64,000 nucleotides of DNA, taken from contig OZ017766.1 of assembly GCA_963969345.1 (NCBI GenBank), positions 4,154,001 to 4,218,000 on the forward strand, written 5' to 3'. Numbering within the stretch: the first letter of the stretch is position 1; each line of letters begins with the position of its first letter. Below are positions 55,979 to 64,000 of the stretch, in pieces. This DNA is from Turbatrix aceti. Lineage: Eukaryota; Nematoda; Chromadorea; Rhabditida; Panagrolaimidae. A program made the position numbers and the translations under genes. The notes beneath the pieces were generated by a model. It saw only the letters and a program-made list of their open reading frames with translations, was not told the origin of the DNA and made no database searches.

Positions 55979-57487
55979 ATGATACTGAAGGCAGCGGTCC
56001 TTCTTTTGGTGCTTGCTCACGCAGTGAATGCAGCTTACGTTCGGGGCTGCTACTTCACAGACTGGGCGCACTACCGGCCATCGCCTGCGAAGTACGAACC
56101 CGAAGCCTACGAAGCGGGGCTCTGTACCCACATCTTCTTCGCCTTCGGCAAAGTCGATAGCGATGGAACTGTCGGCGCCTTTGACCCCGAGGATCTGCCA
56201 TCGGGTCCGGATGGCGGTTATTACGCGAGAATCAACAAACTAAAGCAGCTGCAACCCGGTCTTAAAACCATACTTTCATTTGGCGGATTCAGTGCCGGTA
56301 CGGCCAACTTTAAGGTACGGTTTGACAGTCGAATTCTCTTCCCCCAGTGCTCATTTGTAGAGCATGGCGTCATCCAGCGCCAGCCGAGCCACATTCATCA
56401 ACTCGGCGTCGTCGTTTGCCAAGCAGTACGGCTTCGACGGCGTGGACATCGACTGGGAGTATCCCGAAGCTTCGGACAAGGCGAACTTTGCCGCGCTCTT
56501 CAGCGAGTTCCGAGCGGCCGTGGGACAAGACTTTCTCCTAACTGCCGCGGTTACCGCCGACTACGCCAAGGTAAACGCAGGCTACGACGTTGCCAATCTC
56601 GCCACATCGGTGTCGTACATCAATGTCATGACCTACGACTTCCACGGGACCTGGGAGAGCGTGACGGGCATGAACAGCCCGCTTTACTCGGGCACAGGTG
56701 ACGATTCGCATTGGAACACGGCGTACGCCATGTCCTACTGGGCGTCGCAGGGCATGCCAAGTGCCAAGCTGTTGGTCGGCATAGCCACCTACGGCCGAGG
56801 CTGGACTCTGTCCAATCCCAGCAATAACGGCGTTGGGGCACCTGGCTCCGCTGCCCCTGCTCTGCAGTACACAGCGACTGAAGGCTTCGGCGCGTACTAC
56901 GAGATCTGCGCGCTTGGTGGAACTCGGTACTGGGACAGCACGCGGATGGTGCCCTACGTAGTCAAGGATAGCCTATGGTACAGCTACGACGACGTCCAGT
57001 CCATCGGCATCAAGATGAACTGGCTGAAGGCGCACAACTTCGGCGGCGCTTTCGTGTGGACCCTCGATTTCGACGACTTTGCAAACATTTGTTCTACCAC
57101 GACGACCAAGTATCCGTTGATCAACGCTATCAAGACCGGACTCGAAGGCGGAAGTCCGGTGACTGTCCCGACGAGCAATCCACCCACGGCCGCCACGACA
57201 GGATCCGGCGGTGCCACAACAGGCTCTGGAGGTGGTGCCACGACAGGATCACCAGGCCAACGTGAGACACTCATTTGTTCGCGCTCGTTATATCATTTTT
57301 TTCAGCTTTCACGTGCCCTTCGCCAAACGGCTACTTTTCGGATCCAGTTGACTGTACAAAGTACTACGAATGCGCCAACGGAGTGCCCTACCACTTTTCG
57401 TGTGGGGCTGGACTGGAGTGGAATGAAGAAAAGAAAGTCTGCGACTGGCCTAGCGACACCACCTGCTTCCAAAAAATGAAAAAGTAA
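55979..57487 (+). CDS. GH18 chitinase with C-terminal chitin-binding domain (copy 1)
   Basis: Three exons: 55979-56314, 56361-57261 and 57306-57487, 472 aa. A signal peptide (MILKAAVLLLVLAHAVNA) precedes a GH18 barrel. Visible are YVRGCYFTDWAHYRP, the SxGG strand LSFGGFS, the catalytic FDGVDIDWEYPEA (DxxDxDxE at residues 138-145, acid Glu145), NVMTYDFHG, ATYGRGWTL and FGGAFVWTLDFDDF. A Gly/Ser/Thr linker of about 25 residues leads to a CBM14 (peritrophin-A) domain with all six cysteines: TCPSPNGYFSDP, DCTKYYEC, FSCGAGLEW, VCDWPSDTTC. It should hydrolyse chitin outside the cell, for example in cuticle, eggshell or gut. Copy 2 lies 676 bases downstream. Confidence 0.96.
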
Positions 57488-57601
57488 TGCTCGTTGCCTT
57501 GAATTGTCAAAAATACTAAATTATTATCAGGTGAATGGAAAAAATACATTTGGGATGCAAGATAACAAAAAATACATTTGGAGCAAAGTGCTTTGCTTTG
57601 A

Positions 57602-57654
57602 CAAAAACAGTGCTGATATTGTTTAGCGAAAAAACATCATCAGCACTGTTTTTG
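57602..57654. repeat. Perfect 16-bp inverted repeat (hairpin)
   Basis: CAAAAACAGTGCTGAT at 57602-57617 is perfectly complementary to ATCAGCACTGTTTTTG at 57639-57654, with a 21-base loop. The stem does not extend at either end. It lies in the spacer between the two chitinases. It could be a regulatory hairpin, a small RNA precursor or a transposon remnant. Confidence 0.85.
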
Positions 57655-58162
57655 CACTCTGTCCTTCCCTTCTGTTACGTGACACGTACTATGCTTGCTA
57701 GACACGCAAACAAATTACATACGAATCAAATACGAATATTTATTTCTGCAAGACATGTTTTAGAGCCTGCAAATTTCGAAATACAAATGACTGACTAATC
57801 GACGTGCATCCGAAGCTCGTACGTTCGTCATAACGAAATAAATATAATAGCTCAGGCTATTCAACGATGCGTTGTATTCCGCGATTGTCTGACCGAGATT
57901 TTGATTTCACTAACAAATTTGATTTTTAAGGCGACAATTGTTTCCGTTGCTGAAACGTTGTGTGTAGAATTGTCCGGTTAACTTGGCGACCGTCGAGCCA
58001 CTCAGCTAGCTTGTTGTTTCATTATTGGTATCCTCTTCGAGTTCAGCTGACGCGTTCGTTGCAAAATTCGTTATTGGATGTTGCGTTTTTGTTACGTAAT
58101 ACGTTTGCTTTGTCCGGAAATACATTAAATACCAAAGGTTTTTCTTAACGTCTGCACAGACC

Positions 58163-59692
58163 ATGACTTACATTCGAGGCGGCTACTTCACGAATTGGGC
58201 TCACTACCGTCCATCACCTGCCAAATACGAGCCCGAAGCCTATCAAGCGGGGCTTTGTACCCACATATTCTTTGCATTTGGCAACGTAAATTCCGATGCC
58301 ACGGTCGGCCCTCACGACGAACAGGATCTGCCGTCGGGGCCAAATGGTGGCTACTACGCAAGAGTCAACAAGCTGAAGCAGTTGCAACCCGGTCTTAAAA
58401 CGCTGATTTCTTTTGGTGGATGGCAAAGGTGTATTGCCGAATTCAAAGTAAAATTTAAAAAATTTAAAGTGATTGTTAACTTCTTTTGTTTCTTAGAACG
58501 CAGTATCTACCCCTGCTAAGCGTGCCACATTTATCAAATCGGCGTCGTCGTTTGCCAAGCAGTACGGCTTCGACGGAGTGGACATCGACTGGGAGTATCC
58601 CGAAGCCTCGGACAAGGCGAACTTTGCAGCGCTCTTCAGCGAATTCAGAGCGGCCGTGGGAAACGATTTTCTCTTGACCGCAGCCGTTCCTGCTAACAAA
58701 AACAAGGTTAACGAAGGCTATGATGTTGTTAGCCTCGCCAGGTCGGTGTCGTTCATCAACGTCATGACGTACGACTTCCACGGCAGCTGGGAGAACAGAA
58801 CCGGCATGAACAGTCCGTTGTACTCGGCTCCGGGAGATATTACACATTTCAACACGGCGTCTGCTATGTCCTACTGGGTATCACAAGGCATGCCGAGTGC
58901 CAAATTAGTGCTGGGCATTGCGAGTTACGGTTGCGGATGGACTCTATCCGATCCCAGCAACCACGGTGTGGGGGCACCGGGCGGGGCTGCTCCTAAACAG
59001 CAGTACACCGGCGCTGAAGGCATAATGGCTTACTATGAAATCGAAGCGCTTGGCGGAACTCGGTACTGGGACAGCACGCGGATGGTGCCCTACGTAGTCA
59101 AGGATAGCCTATGGTACAGCTACGACGACGTCCAGTCCATCGGCATCAAGATGAACTGGCTCAAGGCGCACAACTTCGGCGGCGCTTTCGTGTGGACCCT
59201 CGATTTCGACGACTTTGCCAACATTTGTTCTACCACGACGACCAAGTATCCGTTGATCAATGCTATCAAGACCGGGCTCGAAGGCGGAAGTCCGGTGACT
59301 GTCCCGACAAGCAATCCACTCACGGCCGCCTCGACAGGCTCTGGCGATCCGTTAACCAGCGCTATCAAGACCGGGTTTGAAGACGGAAATCCCCGGCCGC
59401 AGCCGCCGCCAGCAACTGTCCCAACATGCAATCCACATCCGGCACCGATAGGTCTTGGATGTGGCGCATCGACAGAAGGACCTGGGCAATGTAAGTAGCT
59501 CACTTGTTTGCTTGGGGTATAAATATTATGTTTTTAGCATTCACGTGTCCTTTTCCAGACGGTTTCTTTGCGGATCCGTATGACCGTAAAATGTTCTACC
59601 GGTGTGTCAACGGAGTGCCTTACCACTTTGCGTGTGCGCCGGGAACCGAGTGGAACGACGAAATGAAAACCTGCGATTGGCCAAAAAAATAA
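58163..59692 (+). CDS. GH18 chitinase (copy 2), no signal peptide, altered chitin-binding domain
   Basis: Three exons: 58163-58447, 58497-59490 and 59538-59692, 477 aa. The first ATG falls directly at the barrel (MTYIRGGYFTNWAHYRP), so no leader is encoded. A CAG acceptor-like sequence three bases before the ATG leaves room for an upstream exon, but I found none with a leader. The catalytic DxxDxDxE is intact (acid Glu128). Against copy 1, ATYGRGW has become ASYGCGW, the linker is longer and contains a second AIKTG-EDGNP-like copy of the preceding segment, and the CBM14 domain has lost its second cysteine (DRKMFYRC in place of DCTKYYEC) and, through an early stop after CDWPKK, its sixth. A long block near 59046-59335 is almost identical to copy 1 even at silent sites. 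Confidence 0.9.
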
Positions 59693-60493
59693 AACAAGCA
59701 AATCTAAGATTCGTATATCTTGCGAATACAAAACAAATTTGTACCTTTACTGCTTACCTTTTTTTGCTTTCGACATACCCGATTAACCGATGTATTTTCT
59801 AATGCCTACAGATGATCGACTGGCGGACACAGAGCTTTCTCTTTTTTTTTTCTCCGGTTTAATTTTTCTTTAGTTGCACACTGAACCGACTCTTAAACCA
59901 CCGGTCAATTCAGGTGCAACGCTCGGAATACAGAGAACAGAAAAAAACCCGGGTCAAAGTGCCTCGATACCGATTTGAGTGGTTCAATCGGTAAAAACAG
60001 TGGAGATGAGAGAGAGCTATTGTTTGACACAAAAAACACATTGTCGCATTGTTCTGTTCACGTTATGAGCTTTTTTCCAAGCCAGGCACCTGTCCGTCGC
60101 GCACTCTGATCTGAGTGGTCGTCAGTTACATCGAAAAGAACAAAAAAAAACGATCCGAGTTAAAACAGGAAATTGGAGAGGTATTTTTAGCAGTCACCGC
60201 GCATTCTTTGCGGTTGCAACTCCGATCCTCGAAGAGTCTAGGAAAGGATGTGTTTTTGCGCGATAACTATTTCCATAGCACCGGTCCGGTTTGTCGGGGC
60301 TGTCTATTAGCGATTTTTGTAGTTTCTGGGGTCTGTTATCAAGAAAAAGCGACCGGTGCTCTCGTCGCGTCTCCATGATCCATGGTTGAGTAATCCCGTC
60401 CATTTTAGGAACCGTCTTGTTTGCACAGGAGAGAGCTGAGTTCCCCTCGGGCGGGATGGACAATGACTGACCCTCCAAGGCCCGGTCATCGGG
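59693..60493. other. Intergenic; upstream region of the SXP/RAL-2-like gene
   Basis: No gene is supported. AT-rich sequence with two GATA-type words near the right end (CGATAACT about 60261 and GTTATCAAG about 60336-60344) that could serve the next promoter. Confidence 0.5.
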
Positions 60494-60500
60494 TATAAAA
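60494..60500 (+). promoter_or_regulatory. TATA box of the SXP/RAL-2-like gene
   Basis: A consensus TATAAAA lies 55 bases before the ATG, with short 5' UTR and no obvious splice acceptor. A TATA-driven, possibly highly expressed gene is likely. Confidence 0.75.
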
Positions 60501-60554
60501 GAGCCCTGCTCCGACAATTCTCCACCATTCCTGAATCCACCACCACAACCAACC

Positions 60555-61502
60555 ATGACATCGCAGTCACTCACTACTCTGGGTGTCGTCCTCGCCGCCA
60601 TCGGCACTGTCGCCGTCTTTGCCCATCCCTTCAAGGACCCCTTCAACCCCTTAGGACCCTGGCACAAGCGCTCCCTCCACTGCGGACTTCCGCGCTTCTA
60701 CCACAAGCTCCCCGAAGACACGCAGCTCAAGATCAAGGCCATCTGGGACAACTATCAGGAAGGCGATGAGTGCTACCAGGAGCTCAAGCAGACCAGGTAA
60801 GTCCCTACAGGTAGCCAATGACCGGGAAAACCAATGACCTGTTCAGAGAAATCATCCACGCCCTGCCATCCGAAGCCCGTCACCGCGTCTTCCGAGGCAT
60901 GTGCGGCCCTGCTTTCCTGCGCAACTCCTCTGCGACGGTGCGCAATGAGTTCAAGAAAGTCTGGTTTGATCCTAACCTCAACATCGACCAGAAGGAACTT
61001 GCCTTCAAACGCCTGGCCTACTCCCTGCTCACCGGCAATGCGGTACGTCAATCTGTCATCCGATCAAAAACAATAATCCCCTCCTTTTCAGCTCCAACAA
61101 TTCGTGAAGTGGGAAGCCGAGCTCCAGGAACGCAAGCACGAGCGCAACGAAAAGCTCCAGAAACTCTCACCTGCTGCCCGCGCCGCCTACGACAAGTGGA
61201 TGACGCTCCGCAAGGAAGAACGCCTCTTCCTCAACTCGCTCTCCACTGAGATCCGCTCCGAGTTGCGCCTGATCTGTGGATTCTGCGGCAGCCACACGCA
61301 CGGCAGCGGCCCCGACGACTCCGAGCACAAGGCCGCCACCACCACGACCACCACCGAGAGCCCGACGACGACCGAAGCGCCCACCAAGGAAGAAATTGAC
61401 AAACTTGTCGAAATCCTCCGCGACGACCCGCTCGAGGAGTTCTTCCGCTCTGCCACAGAGTTCGCTGCCAACGACGCCGAATGCTCCGCGTACTACTTCT
61501 GA
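60555..61502 (+). CDS. SXP/RAL-2 family-like (DUF148) secreted protein
   Basis: Three exons: 60555-60796, 60847-61042 and 61092-61502, 282 aa. A leader (LTTLGVVLAAIGTVAVFA) precedes a short basic region (GPWHKRSLHCGLP) and then a helical domain, about residues 45-200. It has the nematode DUF148 look: LPSEARHRVFRGM, SATVRNEFKKVWFDPNLNID, then KWEAELQERKHERNEKLQKL. Those proteins are nematode-specific secreted products, some of them parasite antigens; their function is unsettled. A Thr-rich stretch (ATTTTTTESPTTTEAP) separates a C-terminal Glu-rich helix. The assignment rests on pattern and composition, not on a search, so it is moderate. The gene sits behind a TATA box and uses strongly biased codons. 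Confidence 0.7.
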
Positions 61503-61732
61503 GTGCAGTCTGCCTCGGTCCTTGTTCATGTTCCTTCGTAATTTATTGTACTCGCTTTATCTTTGCCAAGAACCATAAAAAGAATCGATAACACCCGGTA
61601 GTGATCGGAAGCCAGCACTGTGATCATTTTCACAGCCACACCCAGGAATTTGATAAGGCACTTGACTACCGTTGACGCCGCAACAACGGCCTCGCGATAC
61701 CTTGCCCATTTGATATCCACTGTCAAAAAAGT

Positions 61733-62704
61733 ATGCGCTCCGTTTCAGCAACTGCTCTGCAAATTCTTGTTGTCCTCGTCGCGGGCCTCTTCCTGGAGTG
61801 TGCTGCCACACACCGTCACTACCATGGCAAAATTCTTCGTAAGTGTATGACACACGGTCACGTAAATGTGAACATTCATTGCAGAAAACGGCGACACGGT
61901 CATCGACGGTTTCAACATCGGGCACGGAAGTCTGTTTAGAAAAAACGACCGGTAAGCGTGGCTAATCACCTGAGATTTTCAGACTTTAATCACAACTGTG
62001 TAGTAAATGAGAAATGCACGTACACGCTAGTTGTGCCAAACCAGCAGGATTACGAGGTTTTGCAGAATAACGTTTTGGATGAAGAAAATCAATTTAATGC
62101 TGTTAACGTAAGTACAATGTTTCATAGGTACTACAAATGACAATGCATCCTTTAGAACAATTTCTCAGGAATTGAACAAGGATATGACAACTTTCTTAAT
62201 CAAACATTCAATCCTAAAGATGAAAATCTTGAATCCTTAATCGGATTAATCACCGAGATAAACCAAAATCTGAGCAGCACAATCCAGGAGATCAACAACG
62301 CCATCGCAAACATTACAGCAGCTGTGAATGGAACTCAACAATACCTTAATGATGTCCCTAATTGCTACAAGCAAGCTCAGTGCGGAACCACTACGCCTGC
62401 GCCCGAGGAAACTTCAACTCCTCCGGAGACGACTACATCCTCGGCCGATACTGACGCAACCAGTTCCGATGAAACGTCTGCTACGGATGTCACAACCCCA
62501 ACCGAACTTAACACAGGCTCATCCGAATCCCCTGCGTCTACGACGCCGTCGTCGTCGTCTGAATCAACGTCCTCAGATGTCACATCCAGTCCAGATTCAA
62601 CGTCGGAGACAACGTCTGAAGCAGCGTCATCAGATGGTGCAACAACTTCGGAAGCAACGTCGGAAGCAACAACTTCAGAAGCAACAGCGACGACGTCTTC
62701 CTAA
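61733..62704 (+). CDS. Secreted Ser/Thr-rich (mucin-like) protein
   Basis: Three exons: 61733-61838, 61983-62107 and 62156-62704, 259 aa. The leader is SATALQILVVLVAGLFLECA. A Cys pair (HNCVVNEKC) opens a region of about 100 residues that is helical and Asn/Gln-rich (LITEINQNLSSTIQEINNAI), with several possible N-glycosylation sites and a second Cys pair (NCYKQAQC). The last about 110 residues are almost all Ser, Thr, Glu and Asp (STPPETTTSSADTD and so on), a probable O-glycosylated tail. An alternative small exon between 61885 and 61951 (GDTVIDGFNIGHGS) has fair splice sites but leads into a stop, so I leave it out. I know no family. AATAAA at 62766-62771. Confidence 0.65.
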
Positions 62705-63248
62705 TAAGCTTTCTGATACGGTAAAAGAAACAATTATGTCATTTACTTAAAAAAGTTCGTATCAAAATAAAATGGCGTTTCCGAGCCGACAATTTTGTCT
62801 GGCAAGCAATCGAAAACAAAAACAGTCCGTAAAAGCGCAAAAACAACAGCTGGTCTACAAATCCGCATCCACACGTTTGAGGAAGTACAGTACGCGTGGC
62901 TCCTCGTCGAAAGGCAGTGTTTTTGTTCCCGTACAAAAAAGGCACAGCGGACAAAAACACTACCGACTACCGATACGACGTCACCGCTTTCCATGAATGG
63001 CACGCAAACTCGGCGGACACGTATGCCTCGTGCTGAGTCCGTATATTTTGCTTCATGTTATCAAGTTGGAGTGTTGACGAACGATTGTTAGTTTAGTCAC
63101 GAAAAGGTCGAAGGCCTGTGTATTTGGACACCTGGCGGAATATAAGGACAACGTCACGGTCTGTGTGCAGTCAAAACCGCCAGTCTCGTCTGTCTATGAG
63201 CTTCCTCGTTGCTGCTCGAATTCGTTCTTTCGTCTATTTCCGCGACCA
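62705..63248. other. Intergenic
   Basis: No gene is supported. Frames on both strands at 62739-63091 are basic, low in pattern and do not splice sensibly. An ATATAAGG at about 63139 and a CAG acceptor-like site near 63170 probably belong to the next gene. Confidence 0.5.
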
Positions 63249-63455
63249 ATGCATCGACAAAGGTTATTTTATTTCCTGGTGATGACCCTGCTGCTCTTCA
63301 ATGTTCACGCCATGCCGTTGTCGAAGACTGACCGCAGTGAAGTCCATCACAACCCTCCGAAGAAGCCTGTCAGACGAACGCACCCCTCTACGACGACCGC
63401 TGCACCGGACACCGTCCTCAATCCCATCAGCGGCTGGAAAACCGTTCTCGTATGA
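63249..63455 (+). CDS. Short secreted peptide, unrecognised
   Basis: A single exon of 68 codons. The leader is strong (LFYFLVMTLLLFNVHA), followed by a basic, Pro/Lys/Arg-rich segment with a KKPVRR run, a Thr cluster (STTTAAPD) and a short hydrophobic end (WKTVLV). The basic run could be a proprotein cleavage site, as in neuropeptide-like or antimicrobial precursors, but nothing confirms this. A TATA-like ATATAAGG lies about 110 bases upstream. An upstream in-frame extension to 63165 is possible but would bury the leader. Confidence 0.55.
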   Translation: MHRQRLFYFLVMTLLLFNVHAMPLSKTDRSEVHHNPPKKPVRRTHPSTTTAAPDTVLNPISGWKTVLV

Positions 63456-63812
63456 GACCCCCGATCCTTTGAAATCCAATCTGATCCCCCCTGCAAAAAA
63501 TTACACCAAAAAAAACCATCACCAAAGATTTGCTCTTGTCCTAACTTTTTTGATTTTATTGTCGTGTGACGTTGTACATAGCCAAAATGATGAGAAGAGA
63601 TAAACAATGACTCAACGGGATCTTCTGCGTCTTCAGAAGCAGCGGTCATTTGTCAATGAGTGTCACGAGCGCTTTGTTCAGGGAGGGGGTCAGCGCTAAG
63701 AGAAAGGATCGTTGCGATGTGTTTGCGTTTAATTGTCCCAATCTCGCCTTAAAACAGATCGCGTCAATGGGCCTCGGATTAAGTCATTGCAAACGCGTTC
63801 ACACCTCCGAGC
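63456..63812. other. Intergenic
   Basis: No gene seen. The sequence holds A-rich tracts and short unsupported frames. Confidence 0.5.
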
Positions 63813-64000
63813 ATGGCGTCATTGCTTTTCTGTCCTCTGCTCACCCTTCTCGTTATCCTCCTATGCAGCGTTACGTCGTCCATGGCATCAGGCCACGTGC
63901 ATGACGTGAGTTGGCCTACAATTCCGCTACAACCCGCTAACTATAATACAACCCTTCCAGGAACCCCTCTGCGAGCTGCCTAGTTTCGTGCGCATTCTAC
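63813..64000 (+). CDS. Secreted protein, 5' end only (cut by window edge)
   Basis: Exon 1 (63813-63905) encodes a leader (MASLLFCPLLTLLVILLCSV, then TSSMA) and ends HVHD. A 55-base intron (GTGAGT to TTCCAG, 63906-63960) leads to exon 2, which runs off the window with EPLCELPSFVRIL. That start resembles the HCGLPRFYHKLP region of the SXP/RAL-2-like protein 3 kb upstream, so it may be a paralogue. The stretch is too short to be sure. Confidence 0.6.

Noticed and set aside
61885..61951. Extra exon in the Ser/Thr-rich secreted gene
   Set aside because: Its phase runs into a stop in the next exon; skipping it keeps the frame open.
62739..63091. Frames on both strands as a small gene
   Set aside because: No leader, domain or working splice pair; composition is basic and patternless.

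Overview
This is a eukaryotic nuclear window, almost certainly from a nematode. The genes are split by short introns, mostly 45-60 bases, with GTGAGT/GTAAG donors and TTTTCAG acceptors. GC-rich exons sit in AT-rich introns, and many genes carry a clean splice acceptor 1-20 bases upstream of the ATG, as expected of spliced-leader trans-splicing. Several families point the same way: an SXP/RAL-2-like (DUF148) secreted protein, a nose-resistant-to-fluoxetine acyltransferase, a patched-related protein and a Kunitz/cysteine-rich cuticle-type protein. The genus cannot be told from the sequence. I recognised no tRNA, rRNA or CRISPR array. All gene models below are spliced by eye; every one keeps an open frame across all junctions.

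Layout. 1.8-5.0 kb (+): two tandem UPF0462 (C4orf33-type) paralogues, one cytosolic and one with a signal peptide, then RNA polymerase I subunit RPA12 and a small tail-anchored-like membrane protein, spaced closely enough to be an operon. 5.1-12.2 kb (-): a complete pecanex gene (9 exons, 2241 aa). 12.7-17.3 kb (+): YEATS4/GAS41, an unrecognised secreted protein and an SLC49-like MFS transporter, again closely spaced. 17.4-19.3 kb: an intact non-autonomous LTR retrotransposon with apparently identical LTRs and a 5-base target duplication. 19.6-31.3 kb (+): a 21-exon axonemal-type dynein heavy chain, about 3570 aa, with a short tail and a degenerate AAA4 nucleotide site. 31.7-34.3 kb (+): NRF acyltransferase. 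34.5-35.9 kb (-): bisphosphate nucleotidase BPNT1. 37.7-39.8 kb (+): mitochondrial-type malic enzyme. 40.1-40.6 kb (-): ribosomal protein L26, divergent from CSTF3 at 41.1-43.6 kb (+). 43.7-44.0 kb: a MITE-like palindromic element. 44.7-49.7 kb (+): a 1550-aa secreted protein with five Kunitz domains. 49.8 kb (-): a possible small membrane protein. 51.7-55.7 kb (+): patched-related protein.

55.9-64 kb (+) is a run of secreted-protein genes: two tandem GH18 chitinases (the second apparently without a signal peptide and with a damaged chitin-binding domain), an SXP/RAL-2-like protein, a Ser/Thr-rich secreted protein, a short secreted peptide and the 5' end of another secreted protein that may be SXP/RAL-2-like.

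The housekeeping genes (RPA12, YEATS4, RPL26, CSTF3, malic enzyme, BPNT1) act in separate pathways and show no joint function beyond possible co-transcription. The right-hand end looks like an accessory secretome cluster evolving by tandem duplication and gene conversion.
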